NCBI GenBank assembly: GCA_958437495.1 | Contig: CAUBOH010000012.1 | Location: 1-64,000 of the forward strand | DNA: 64,000 nt | DNA from: an uncultured Collinsella sp. | GTDB lineage: Bacteria; Actinomycetota; Coriobacteriia; Coriobacteriales; Coriobacteriaceae | Direction of reading: 5' to 3' | Shown here: positions 44,438 through 53,493 of the stretch, in pieces | How positions within the stretch are numbered: the stretch's first letter is position 1 | Layout: each line of letters begins with the position of its first letter | Position numbers and translations under genes: made by a program | Notes under the pieces: generated by a model | Databases searched by the model: none | The model's input: only the letters and a program-made list of their open reading frames with translations | Told to the model about the DNA's origin: nothing

Positions 44438-45565
44438 ATGATCAATCGCAAGGCCATCGGTTATATCACCGCTAACTACTCTTCGACCTACGGCAGCGTG
44501 CTGCTCAAGGACCGCCCCATCGCGTCCGTCCCGTTTTTGGGCCGCTACCGCCTGATCGATTTTCCGCTGTCCAACATGATGAATGCAGGCATTAAGACCG
44601 TCGGCGTCGTCATGCCGGGCAACTACCGCTCGCTGATCGACCACGTGGGCTCTGGCAAGGACTGGGGCCTGGACCGCAAGAAGGGCGGCCTGTTCATGGT
44701 GCCCGGCAACGCGTATGGCACCACCAAGGGCGGCATGCGCTTCTTGCTGCGCGACATCATCTCCAACAAGACGCTGTTCCAGCGCTCGGACAAGCCCTAT
44801 GTTGTGATGATGGGCACCAACATCATCTTTAACATGGACCTCAACACCATCATCGAGGCGCACGAGAACTCCGGTGCCCAGATGACCGTGGTGTACTGCA
44901 AGGCCACGCGCAACGTCGACGACGAGACCAAGCTCGATATTAACGAGAACGGTCGTCTGACGGGCGTGAGCGCCGGCGTCGTGTACGGCGACAACGCCTC
45001 TATGGATTGCTGCATCGTCAACCGCGAGACGCTGCTCGAGATCATCGACCACTACCAGGCCGCCGACTATCTGGATCTGCTCGAGGCACTCCAGGGCGAC
45101 TTTGGCAACATCGACGTGTGCAGCTACGAGTACAAGGGCGAGGTCGTGGGCGTGTTTAGCGAGAAGTCGCTGTATCGCCGCAGCATGGACCTGCTCGACC
45201 AGACCGTGGCCGACCAGCTCTTCGATCCCGAGCGCCCGATCCTGACCAAGGCTCACGACGTGCCGCCTTCGCGCTATGCGACCGGCAGCCACGCGTGCAA
45301 CTCGATCATCTCGGCCGGTTGCATCATCAAGGGCACCGTGCGCAACTCGATCCTGTCGCGCGGCGTCGTGGTCGAGGAAGGCGCTTCGGTGACCAACTCG
45401 ATCATCAACCAGAGCTGCGTCATCAAGAGCGGCGCCCGTGTTGAGAACGCCATCCTGGACAAGAACAACGTGGTTCCCACCAACACCGAGCTTCGCGGCA
45501 CGCCCGAGAACATCCTGGTGCTGGGAAAGGCTCCGTTAACTTCCGACACCACCATCGTACGTTAA
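44438..45565 (+). CDS. glgD: GlgD-type subunit of glucose-1-phosphate adenylyltransferase
   Basis: 375 residues from ATG 44438. Same fold as GlgC, but the nucleotide loop is degenerate (GYITANYSSTYGSVLLKDRP replaces GGxGxRL), so it is probably non-catalytic. In Firmicutes GlgD forms a heterotetramer with GlgC and modulates it; the same is inferred here. C-terminal beta-helix VENAILDKNNVVPTNTEL retained. Confidence 0.93.
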   Translation: MINRKAIGYITANYSSTYGSVLLKDRPIASVPFLGRYRLIDFPLSNMMNAGIKTVGVVMPGNYRSLIDHVGSGKDWGLDRKKGGLFMVPGNAYGTTKGGMRFLLRDIISNKTLFQRSDKPYVVMMGTNIIFNMDLNTIIEAHENSGAQMTVVYCKATRNVDDETKLDINENGRLTGVSAGVVYGDNASMDCCIVNRETLLEIIDHYQAADYLDLLEALQGDFGNIDVCSYEYKGEVVGVFSEKSLYRRSMDLLDQTVADQLFDPERPILTKAHDVPPSRYATGSHACNSIISAGCIIKGTVRNSILSRGVVVEEGASVTNSIINQSCVIKSGARVENAILDKNNVVPTNTELRGTPENILVLGKAPLTSDTTIVR

Positions 45566-45596
45566 CGTTGGCACCGCAACATCGCTCGTAACATGT

Positions 45597-45632
45597 AGAA
45601 TAGCCGCCCGGTTAGCGCCAGGCGGCTATTCT
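45597..45632. terminator. Hairpin between glgD and glgA
   Basis: AGAATAGCCGCC and its exact complement around a 12-base loop. No strong T tract; glgA starts 24 bases later, so it may reduce read-through or shield the glgA leader. Confidence 0.45.
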
Positions 45633-45655
45633 CGAATTGCAACATGGGAGACAAT

Positions 45656-47983
45656 ATGGCAGAAACCAGCAAAAAGATGCAGATCGTGTTTGCCTCGGCC
45701 GAGTGCGCACCGTTTGTTAAGACCGGTGGCCTGGGTGACGTGGCGGGCTCGCTGCCTGCGGCGCTCGTGCGCGCCGGCGCCGAGGTCATCGTGATGGTGC
45801 CCAAGTACGCCACCATCAAGGACGAGTACAAGGCGCAGATGGAGCACTTTGCCGACTTTTACGTGAGCCTGGGCTGGCGTAACGAGTACTGCGGTCTCGA
45901 GAAGCTCGAGCACGACGGCGTCACCTATATGTTCATCGACAACGAGCGCTACTTTGCGCGCGACTATCCGTACGGATTCTTTGATGACGGAGAGCGCTTT
46001 GCGTTCTTCTCCAAGGCCATCACCGAGAGCCTGCAGCACCTGCCGGCCGGCTTTGAGTGCGACATCCTGCACTGCAACGACTGGCAGACGGCACTGGCGC
46101 CCGTGTTCTTGCGCGAGTTCTACCAGGGTCTGCCGCTGTACGACCGCGTCAAGACCGTGTTCTCGATCCACAACGTGGCGTTCCAGGGCCAGTTTAGCGA
46201 CACCGTGATGGAGGACATCCTGGGTGTGGCGCATATTCCCGCGGCCGCCTCGCAGCTGCGTTGCGACGCCTGCAGCGTCAACTACATGCTGGGCGCGTTG
46301 CGCTATGCCGACGCCATCACCACGGTAAGCCCCACCTATGCCAACGAAATCCAGACGCCCGAGTTTGGCGAGGGCCTGGACGGTGTGCTGCGCGAGCGTT
46401 CGTACGCGCTGCAGGGGATTTTGAATGGCATCGACGTCGCGGGCTTTGACCCGGCGACCGACAAGCGCATTGCCGCCAACTACACGGTCGAGGACCGCTC
46501 CGGCAAGGCCGTGTGCAAGGCCAAGTTGCAGGAGGAGCTGGGGCTCGAGGTCCGCGACGACCGCCCGCTTATGGTGATGGTCACGCGCCTGACGCGCCAA
46601 AAGGGCATGAACTTGGTCATGTACGCGCTCGACCGCATTCTAGCCGGCGGCGTGCAGGTAGCCGTGCTGGGCACCGGCGACCGCGACTACGAGGACGGAC
46701 TGCGCTACTTCCAGGACAAGTACCCCGGCACCATGGCCGCACGCATCGAGTTTGACCCGGCGCTGTCCCAGCGCATGTATGCCGCCGCCGACATGTTCCT
46801 GATGCCGTCGAAGTTTGAGCCCTGCGGCCTGTCGCAGATCATCGCCATGCGCTACGGCACCCTGCCCATCGTGCGCGAGACCGGTGGCCTGAAGGACACC
46901 GTGATCCCGTATAACGAGTTTACCGGCGAGGGCACGGGCTTCTCGTTTAGCAACTTTAACGGCGACGAGATGGGCGACGCGGTCTTCCGCGCAGCACGCC
47001 TGTTCTGGGATAACCGCGACGCTTGGAACCAACTGGTCACGCAGGCTATGAGCCAGGACTTTAGCTGGACGCGTTCGGCCGATAAGTATCTGGACCTGTA
47101 CTTCTTTATGCATCCGGAGATTGAGCGACCGGCAGCAGTTGTCGACGAGCCTGAGGCTGTTGCTGAGCCGATGGCCGCTGAGGAGCCCAAAGCCGAGGAG
47201 AAGCCGGTTGAGGCTGAGCCCGTTAAGGCCGATCCCAAGGTGAAGGTCGAGGCTGCTCCCGAGCCCGAGCCTGAGGTGAAGCCCGCAGCAAAGCCTGCGG
47301 CAAAGAAGACCACGACTCGTAAGACGACGGCCAAGAAGGCCACTGCGGCCAAGGCGACGGCAACCAAGACCACCGCTGCCAAGACAACGACCACGCGCAA
47401 GCGCACCACCGCAGCTGCCAAGAAAACCGCCGAAGCCGAGGCTGCTCCCGAGGTAAAGGCTGAGGCCGCCGTCGAGGCCAAGCCCGCCGTCAAGGCACCG
47501 GCCAAGGCCGCTACAAAGAAGACGACCGCGACCGCCAAGAAGGCAACGGCTGCCAAGAAGACCACGACTACGAAGTCGACAAGCACGAAGGCCGCCACGA
47601 CCAAGGCAGCCGCAAAGCCGGCCGCCAAGGTTGAGGAGACGCCCGCCGAGGCCAAGGCCGAGGCAACTGTCAAGGCCAAGCCGGCCGCCAAGACCACCAC
47701 GCGCAAGCGCACTACAACGACGGCTAAGAAGACCACGACCAAGGCTGCTGCTCCCAAGGCGGAAGCTAAGGTCGAGGACAAGCCCGCAGTAAAGGCCAAG
47801 CCGGCACAGAAGGCCGCCAAGGTCAAGCCCGCTGCCGTCAAAGAGGAGCCCAAGGCCGAGGTAAAGGCCAAGCCCGAGCCCGCCAAGGAGACCCCGGTCT
47901 CCCCCGCCGCCGCAACCGAGAAAAAGGCTCCGACCAAGAAGACCTCCGTCCGCAAGGCAACGGCCACCCGCAAGCGCCGCTAA
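45656..47983 (+). CDS. glgA: Glycogen synthase with 285-residue Lys/Ala/Thr-rich tail
   Basis: 775 residues from ATG 45656, chosen because GGGAG lies 5 bases upstream; ATG 45644 precedes it. The GT5 core covers residues 1 to about 488: ADP-glucose motif KTGGLGDVAG, CNDWQTALAP, and EPCGLSQIIAMRYGTLPIV. After that comes an acidic linker (AEPMAAEEPKAEEKP) and about 250 residues made of KTTTRKTTAKKAT-like repeats interspersed with Glu/Pro/Val segments. The normal enzyme is about 480 residues, so the tail adds nearly 60 percent. Tail function unknown; GlgB has a shorter one of the same kind. Confidence 0.95.
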   Translation: MAETSKKMQIVFASAECAPFVKTGGLGDVAGSLPAALVRAGAEVIVMVPKYATIKDEYKAQMEHFADFYVSLGWRNEYCGLEKLEHDGVTYMFIDNERYFARDYPYGFFDDGERFAFFSKAITESLQHLPAGFECDILHCNDWQTALAPVFLREFYQGLPLYDRVKTVFSIHNVAFQGQFSDTVMEDILGVAHIPAAASQLRCDACSVNYMLGALRYADAITTVSPTYANEIQTPEFGEGLDGVLRERSYALQGILNGIDVAGFDPATDKRIAANYTVEDRSGKAVCKAKLQEELGLEVRDDRPLMVMVTRLTRQKGMNLVMYALDRILAGGVQVAVLGTGDRDYEDGLRYFQDKYPGTMAARIEFDPALSQRMYAAADMFLMPSKFEPCGLSQIIAMRYGTLPIVRETGGLKDTVIPYNEFTGEGTGFSFSNFNGDEMGDAVFRAARLFWDNRDAWNQLVTQAMSQDFSWTRSADKYLDLYFFMHPEIERPAAVVDEPEAVAEPMAAEEPKAEEKPVEAEPVKADPKVKVEAAPEPEPEVKPAAKPAAKKTTTRKTTAKKATAAKATATKTTAAKTTTTRKRTTAAAKKTAEAEAAPEVKAEAAVEAKPAVKAPAKAATKKTTATAKKATAAKKTTTTKSTSTKAATTKAAAKPAAKVEETPAEAKAEATVKAKPAAKTTTRKRTTTTAKKTTTKAAAPKAEAKVEDKPAVKAKPAQKAAKVKPAAVKEEPKAEVKAKPEPAKETPVSPAAATEKKAPTKKTSVRKATATRKRR

Positions 47984-48019
47984 TCCAGACAATCTAAAAC
48001 CTTATCAAACCCTAAGCAA

Positions 48020-48047
48020 GGGGCGCTCCAACCGGGCGCCCTTTCTC
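48020..48047 (+). terminator. Terminator after glgA
   Basis: GGGCGC and GCGCCC around a short loop, then CTTTCTCT; 37 bases past the stop. Confidence 0.65.
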
Positions 48048-48059
48048 TGTTGATAGTTG

Positions 48060-48073
48060 GTAAAACGATTTTC
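48060..48073. promoter_or_regulatory. Candidate LacI-family operator
   Basis: GTAAAACGATTTTC, with arms AAAA/TTTT around CGA, resembles the site at 38103. A further GGTAAACGG lies at 48094. Located upstream of the GH13-GH77 gene. Confidence 0.3.
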
Positions 48074-48198
48074 TAGGACAACCGTTCGCCGATGGTAAAC
48101 GGATGTTGTTTATACAGCCTGTGTACAACAGATATACTTACATCTTGCGCGTAAAGCCATGGCCCGCAGGCCGTGATTCTATTGAACTGGACCGTACT

Positions 48199-51100
48199 AT
48201 GAGATTGATACACAACAGCCGTCTGCCGCAGTTTCGCACTCCGTTTGGCGCTGTGACCACAGGAACTTCCGTTTCGCTCTCGGTGATTTTGGAGGATGCC
48301 GACCCCAACCATGCAACGCTTACGCTGCGCACCTGGGTCGATGAAATCGGTGAGTCTCTGTATCCCATGACGCACGAGGGCGACGGCATATTTACCGTAG
48401 AGCTTGAGTGCACCGAGCCCTGTCTTATCTGGTACAGCTTTATCTGCAATATCGAGGGCCAGCCCGAAGTTCGTCTGGGCGCGCCGCAGGGCCGCACCGG
48501 CGGCGAGGGCGTGACCTACGACTACGCCGAGGTGCCGTCGTTCCAGGTCACCGTCTACAAGCACCGCGAAGTTCGACCCGAGTGGTACGAGCGCGGCATG
48601 GTCTACCAGATCTTCCCCGATCGCTATGCCCGCGACGAGCACTGGCGCGAGCGCACGCTGGCTCAGGTCGAAAAGCCTCGCAACGGAATCCAACGCCGCA
48701 TGGTCGAGGACTGGAAGGAGCCGCCCGTGTACGAGCGCGCCGAAGACGGCTCCATCAAGACCTGGGACTTCTACGGCGGATCGCTCAAGGGCATCCAAGA
48801 AGACCTGCCTCGTATCGCCGAGCTGGGCTTTACAGCCATCTACCTTAACCCCATTTTCGAAGCCGCGAGCAACCACCGCTACGACACGGCCGACTACACC
48901 AAGATCGACCCGATCCTGGGCACCGAGCAGGACTTTACCGAGCTGTGTCAGGCGGCCGAAAAACTCGGCATATCCATCATTCTGGACGGTGTGTTCAACC
49001 ACACGGGCGACGATTCGGTCTACTTCAACCGCTACGGCAATTATCCCGGCGTCGGTGCCTGGCAGAGCGAGGATTCGCCGTGGCGCGACGCGTTCTATTT
49101 CCACGAGGACGGCTCGTACGACTGCTGGTGGGGTGTGGGCAATATGCCCGCCATCAATGAGAGCTCCGAGCTGGTGCGCGAGCGGATCCTGGGCAAGGAC
49201 GGTATCATCCGCAAATGGCTGCGCGCTGGCGCCCATGGTTGGCGCCTGGATGTGGCCGACGAGCTTTCCGATGACTTCCTGGCCGAGATAAAAAAGGCCG
49301 TGCTCGCCGAGAAGCCCGACGCGCTGCTGCTCGGCGAGGTCTGGGAAGACGCCTCCAACAAAATCAGCTATGGCCATTTGCGTCGTTATCTGCAAGGATC
49401 CGAGCTTGACTCGGCTATGGACTATCCCTTCCGTGACATGGTCATCGGCTTTTTGATGGGCTACAAGAACGCCTACCAGGCAGCCGAGGATATCGAGACC
49501 CTGCGCGAAAATTATCCGCGCGAGGCCCTGTCCTGTGCGCTCAACCTGCTTTCGAGCCACGACCGTCCGCGCATCATCTCGGTGCTCGGCGGTGGCCCCG
49601 ACGAGTCGCAGCTGCCCGAGAGCGAGCGCAGCAAGTGGCGCTTGAACGAGAACTCGATGGGCCTGGCCAAGAGCCGTTTTTGGCTTGCAACGCTCATGCA
49701 GATGACGTTCCCCGGCGTGCCGTCGATTTACTATGGCGACGAGTACGGCCTTGAGGGCCTGACGGATCCGGGCAATCGCCGCACGCTGCCCATGAAGAAA
49801 GACCTGCACGACTTCGATACACTTGCCATCCTTAAAAACGCCTCGGCCGTGCGCCGCGCCCTGCCGTTTATGGTTGACGGCGAGATCAAGGCGTTCGCGC
49901 TCAACGACGAGGTACTCGCCTATACGCGCACCGGTAAAGACGGTGAGGCCGCGACGGTTATCATCAACCGAAGCCTGCGCAATTCGCACTGCGTGACAAT
50001 CCCGGCGCTCGGCGAATGTGCGAGCGACGTGATCAGCGGCCACGAGTGCGAGATTCACAACGGTACCGTCACGCTCGATCTGTATCCGCTGGGGTCGTCG
50101 ATCATCTATCACCACGCCGAGCAGCGTCTGCAAGAGCCGCTCGATCACGGCGCGGGCGTCGTGTGCCACATCACCTCGGTACCGACTGACGATGGCAAGC
50201 CGGGAACGATTGGTGCCCCCACGCGTCGTTTTATCGACCATCTGGCCGCCATGGGCATGCGCTACTGGCAGGTCCTGCCCGTCAACCCGACGGATTTCTT
50301 CCGCTCCCCCTATGCCGGGCCCTCGGCTTTTGCGGGCAACATCGACCTACTACCCGAGAGTCACGAGGAACTGGCCGCCGACTTCGCTGTCTGGAAGACC
50401 CGCGGCGGCGAGGATGCCGATCCGCTGTACACCGCGTTTAAACATCGCAATGCCGATTGGCTCGAGAAGTACTGCGTCTACATGGCCGTTAAGAAGTACT
50501 TTGAGGGCGAGTCGCGCCACGATTGGCCGTCAGATGTCGCGCGTTACAACGAGTATCTAATCGACGACAAGCGCTTCCACGACGAGGCCGAGCTTCAGGC
50601 GTACATGCAGTACCGCTTTGACCTGGCTTGGTGCGAGCTCATGAACTACGCGCACAAGAAGGGCATCGAGGTCATCGGCGATATTCCTATGTACGTGTCC
50701 GACGATTCGGCCGATGCGTGGAGCGAACCCGAGAACTTCTGGCTGTCCGATACCGGTAAGGCAATCGAGATTTCTGGCGCGCCGCCCGACAACTTTGCGC
50801 CCGAGGGCCAGGTATGGGGCAACCCCACGTTCCGCTGGGACCACATGAAGCAGAACGGCTATAGCTGGTGGATGGATCGCCTGCGTCGTGCTTTTTCGCT
50901 CTACGACCGTGTGCGCCTGGATCACTTCTTGGGCTTCCACAGCTACTTTAGTATCCCCGCGGGCAAGGCTTGCGCCGACGGACGCTGGCTGGCAGGCCCG
51001 GGCAAGGACCTGTTCCAGACCGCCTACGACGAGCTGGGCCCGCTCAACTTTATCGCCGAGGACCTGGGCTATTTAACGCCCGGTGTTCGCGCCATGGCTT

Positions 51101-51495
51101 CGACCTGCGGCTTCCCCGGCATGGACGTGCTGGAGTTTAGCGACTACGACGTTCGTTGCGGCGTGCATCCTACACCTGGCAAGATTCTGTACACCTCGAC
51201 GCACGATACGTCGACGCTGGCCGGTTGGTGCACGCATTCCTTTGCGGGCGGCGATGAGCCGAGCGGTGTTGAGGTGGCGGCCAAGCTGATGGGCGACGCG
51301 CTGGCAAGCGACGCTCCTCTGGTGATGATGCCGCTGCAGGATCTCCTGGGGCTTGGCGACGAGGCGCGCATGAACGTACCGGGGGTGGCCACGGGCAACT
51401 GGACCTGGCAGGCTGACGAGGCCGACGTTGCGGCCGCCGAGGGCAAAACTGCGCAACTCCTGCGCAACACCCATAGATTCTGGGGCGAGGCGTGA
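48199..51495 (+). CDS. Fusion of GH13 amylase-type enzyme and GH77 4-alpha-glucanotransferase
   Basis: 1098 residues from ATG 48199; an upstream ATG (48103) would add an unlikely 32-residue leader. Residues 1-100 are a beta-sandwich. The GH13 barrel to about 610 has IILDGVFNHTGDDS, nucleophile GWRLDVADEL, acid LLLGEVWED and LLSSHDRPR, closest in pattern to neopullulanase/cyclomaltodextrinase enzymes. From about 630 a full MalQ follows: PVNPTDFFRSPYAGPSAFAGN, IGDIPMYVSDDSADAW, nucleophile RLDHFLGFHSY, acid IAEDLGYLTP and STHDTSTLAGW. Both active sites look intact. The fusion would hydrolyse and rearrange maltodextrins in one cytoplasmic polypeptide. Confidence 0.93.
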   Translation: MRLIHNSRLPQFRTPFGAVTTGTSVSLSVILEDADPNHATLTLRTWVDEIGESLYPMTHEGDGIFTVELECTEPCLIWYSFICNIEGQPEVRLGAPQGRTGGEGVTYDYAEVPSFQVTVYKHREVRPEWYERGMVYQIFPDRYARDEHWRERTLAQVEKPRNGIQRRMVEDWKEPPVYERAEDGSIKTWDFYGGSLKGIQEDLPRIAELGFTAIYLNPIFEAASNHRYDTADYTKIDPILGTEQDFTELCQAAEKLGISIILDGVFNHTGDDSVYFNRYGNYPGVGAWQSEDSPWRDAFYFHEDGSYDCWWGVGNMPAINESSELVRERILGKDGIIRKWLRAGAHGWRLDVADELSDDFLAEIKKAVLAEKPDALLLGEVWEDASNKISYGHLRRYLQGSELDSAMDYPFRDMVIGFLMGYKNAYQAAEDIETLRENYPREALSCALNLLSSHDRPRIISVLGGGPDESQLPESERSKWRLNENSMGLAKSRFWLATLMQMTFPGVPSIYYGDEYGLEGLTDPGNRRTLPMKKDLHDFDTLAILKNASAVRRALPFMVDGEIKAFALNDEVLAYTRTGKDGEAATVIINRSLRNSHCVTIPALGECASDVISGHECEIHNGTVTLDLYPLGSSIIYHHAEQRLQEPLDHGAGVVCHITSVPTDDGKPGTIGAPTRRFIDHLAAMGMRYWQVLPVNPTDFFRSPYAGPSAFAGNIDLLPESHEELAADFAVWKTRGGEDADPLYTAFKHRNADWLEKYCVYMAVKKYFEGESRHDWPSDVARYNEYLIDDKRFHDEAELQAYMQYRFDLAWCELMNYAHKKGIEVIGDIPMYVSDDSADAWSEPENFWLSDTGKAIEISGAPPDNFAPEGQVWGNPTFRWDHMKQNGYSWWMDRLRRAFSLYDRVRLDHFLGFHSYFSIPAGKACADGRWLAGPGKDLFQTAYDELGPLNFIAEDLGYLTPGVRAMASTCGFPGMDVLEFSDYDVRCGVHPTPGKILYTSTHDTSTLAGWCTHSFAGGDEPSGVEVAAKLMGDALASDAPLVMMPLQDLLGLGDEARMNVPGVATGNWTWQADEADVAAAEGKTAQLLRNTHRFWGEA

Positions 51496-51539
51496 TAAAA
51501 CGCCCGATATAGGGTACAGTTACAGACGTTTGAATTTTT

Positions 51540-51566
51540 GCGGGCAGAGCGATCTGCCCGCTTTGT
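51540..51566 (+). terminator. Terminator after the GH13-GH77 gene
   Basis: GCGGGCAGA, loop GCGA, TCTGCCCGC, then TTTG. It sits 17 bases before the next start, so some transcription may continue. Confidence 0.55.
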
Positions 51567-51583
51567 GCTGAAAAGGAAGTATT

Positions 51584-51820
51584 ATGGCACGCTACGATTA
51601 CAAGTGCTCGAGCTGCGGCAACGTGTTTGAGGTTGAGCACCCCATGTCCGAGAGCCCCGAGGTCGTATGCCCCAGCTGCGGCGCCCCAGCCGCCAAGACG
51701 TTTTCGGCCAGCGGCATTAAGTTCGAAGGCAGCGGTTTCTACAACACCGACCAGCGAAGCGGCGGCTCCAGCACCAGCGCCACCAGCGGCTGCTGCGCCA
51801 ACTGCCCGCATAGCCACTAG
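51584..51820 (+). CDS. FmdB-family zinc-ribbon protein
   Basis: 78 residues. CSSCGNVFEVEHPMSE...CPSCGAPAAKTFSASGIKFEGSGFYNTD is the standard FmdB-type putative regulatory ribbon. The tail is Ser/Gly-rich with CCANCPHSH. Function unknown. AAAAGGAAG upstream of ATG 51584. Confidence 0.85.
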   Translation: MARYDYKCSSCGNVFEVEHPMSESPEVVCPSCGAPAAKTFSASGIKFEGSGFYNTDQRSGGSSTSATSGCCANCPHSH

Positions 51821-51829
51821 TGACAAGCA

Positions 51830-51868
51830 GCCCCGCGATCAAGCCCGATCGCGGGGCCGATTTTTTTC
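51830..51868 (+). terminator. Strong Rho-independent terminator
   Basis: GCCCCGCGATC, loop AAGCCC, GATCGCGGGGC, then a run of seven T. Confidence 0.9.
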
Positions 51869-51907
51869 AGGAATGTCCCACGCCCCAGCGACTGGTCTGG
51901 GGTTGCG

Positions 51908-52065
51908 CCACGAAAACGGCCTATCTACTACGTTTGACCCGTATAGTCCGAGCACATCTGCGTTTTTACAAAATCGACGAGCCGTCTACCTGCGGTTTTG
52001 ATTTCGCTAAATTCGGCATGGTTGGGAGTGGTGGGTTTAATGTAGTAGATAGGCCCATTTCATGG
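51908..52065. mobile_element. 158-bp MITE-like palindromic element, copy 2
   Basis: Left end CCACGAAAACGGCCTATC with CTACTACGTT, right end its imperfect complement ending CCCATTTCATGG. Same length as copy 1 (24216-24373), inverse orientation. Inserted between the fmdB terminator and the rsmB 3' end. No coding capacity. Confidence 0.78.
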
Positions 52066-52092
52066 CAAGCAGATCAATCCTCGGGTGCCGTA

Positions 52093-53493
52093 TTAGTTGC
52101 GCACCAGCCTGGCGCAGAAGTGGCCGTCGTAGGAGTCGGCGTTTACGGGCACGCTTTGGAAAAGTCCTCGATCGTTTTGGCGGACGGCTACCAGCTTCTT
52201 GGCCTGCGCAAAATCGGGCAGTTGCAGAATCTGTGCCTCGGAAAGCGGTGCTACGCTAAAGCCAGCGCCCTCGGGAGAGGTCAGGAAGGCATCCACGACC
52301 TGCGCGTTCTCCTCATCAAAGACCGAGCAGGTGGCATAGATGAGCTCACCACCGGCAGCCACGCGCGCGGCTCCTTCTTTGAGCATCGTCAGCTGCAGCT
52401 TGGGCAGCTCAGTCGTAACGTCGTTCTCAGTCAGACGCCACGGAATCTCGGGATGACGGCGCATGGTGCCGGTGCCCGAGCACGGGGCATCAATAAACAC
52501 CGTATCGAACAGGGCAGGTTTGCCAAGCATGGCATCAAACGACGTCAGCACCTCGTCGAGCTCGCAGGCATCGCCCGAGACCGTGCGAACTCCCATAATA
52601 CCCGCCTTATGCAGGCGTGCGAGATTCTGATCACACTTACGATCATGCAGGTCGAGAGCGGTATGCTGGCGCTCGTACCCAGCACGTTTGGCCTGACACA
52701 TCATCACATAGGTCTTGGTACCGCGGCCGGCACCAATCTCCAAGCAGCGCCCGGGACGCGTCGCCGCAGTGGCGATGAGCTGGGCGTTAAGGTCCGAGGC
52801 AACGGCAGCAGCGCGCTCAAACACGCCGGACGCAACCGTAACCTGCGCATCGACCGGCGCATGGCAACCCGGGAACACGGGTGCAACAAGCTGCGAGATA
52901 TACGGATCGGGCTTGGTCGCAAAGGCGTTCTCGTGCAAAGCCAGCGGCGCAGGTGCCAAGTTACCGGCAAAGTTGAGCACGCCCTCGGGCGTGTCGAACG
53001 ATGCCATAATACGAGCGCACAGCCAGCGCGGCATGCCCATCAGGCGCGACAGGCGAAACAAACGGCGCTCAGACTCATCGGCATCCGTCGCAGTGGCAAA
53101 GTCCTCAACGTTGTCCGCAACCTTATGCAGCACGGCATTGGCCAAACCGGCGGCAGACTTAGCGCCGCTGCGCACGAGTTCAACGCCCTGACTCACCGCA
53201 ACACGACCCGGCGTATGCAGATAGAGCATCTCAAAAGCCGAGATACGAAGCGCCATGCGCACACGAGGCGCGACCTTTTTGGGCTTATCGAGAAACTGGT
53301 CGAGCAGTTCATCCAAAATGCCTTGGGTGGCTGCAACTCCAAGTGCCAAACGAGCGGCAAAAGCAGAATCGCGCTGGTCAATGGCCTTGGCTGAAGCACG
53401 GGACGAAAGCACGTCGCGCGCGTACATGCCGCGGCGATCGGCCTCCATCAACACATCGAGCGCAAGCTTGCGCGCGGGAGACAACTTGCTCAT
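52093..53493 (-). CDS. rsmB: 16S rRNA m5C967 methyltransferase
   Basis: 466 residues from ATG 53493. NusB-like N-terminal domain (SPARKLALDVLMEADRRGMYARDVL) to about 140, then a SAM-binding methyltransferase: LEIGAGRGTKTYVM, catalytic-site DAPCSGTGTMRRHPE and YATCSVFDEEN with two active Cys. Start overlaps the fmt stop by 4 bases, so translation is coupled. Confidence 0.95.
   Translation of the reverse strand: MSKLSPARKLALDVLMEADRRGMYARDVLSSRASAKAIDQRDSAFAARLALGVAATQGILDELLDQFLDKPKKVAPRVRMALRISAFEMLYLHTPGRVAVSQGVELVRSGAKSAAGLANAVLHKVADNVEDFATATDADESERRLFRLSRLMGMPRWLCARIMASFDTPEGVLNFAGNLAPAPLALHENAFATKPDPYISQLVAPVFPGCHAPVDAQVTVASGVFERAAAVASDLNAQLIATAATRPGRCLEIGAGRGTKTYVMMCQAKRAGYERQHTALDLHDRKCDQNLARLHKAGIMGVRTVSGDACELDEVLTSFDAMLGKPALFDTVFIDAPCSGTGTMRRHPEIPWRLTENDVTTELPKLQLTMLKEGAARVAAGGELIYATCSVFDEENAQVVDAFLTSPEGAGFSVAPLSEAQILQLPDFAQAKKLVAVRQNDRGLFQSVPVNADSYDGHFCARLVRN

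Noticed and set aside
47320..47960. The Lys/Ala/Thr repeats of glgA as a separate histone-like gene
   Set aside because: They are in frame with the synthase without a stop, and no ribosome-binding site or start precedes them.
48073..50241. A 722-codon open frame opposite the GH13-GH77 gene
   Set aside because: Antisense shadow of a gene with intact active sites; no ribosome site or recognisable domain.
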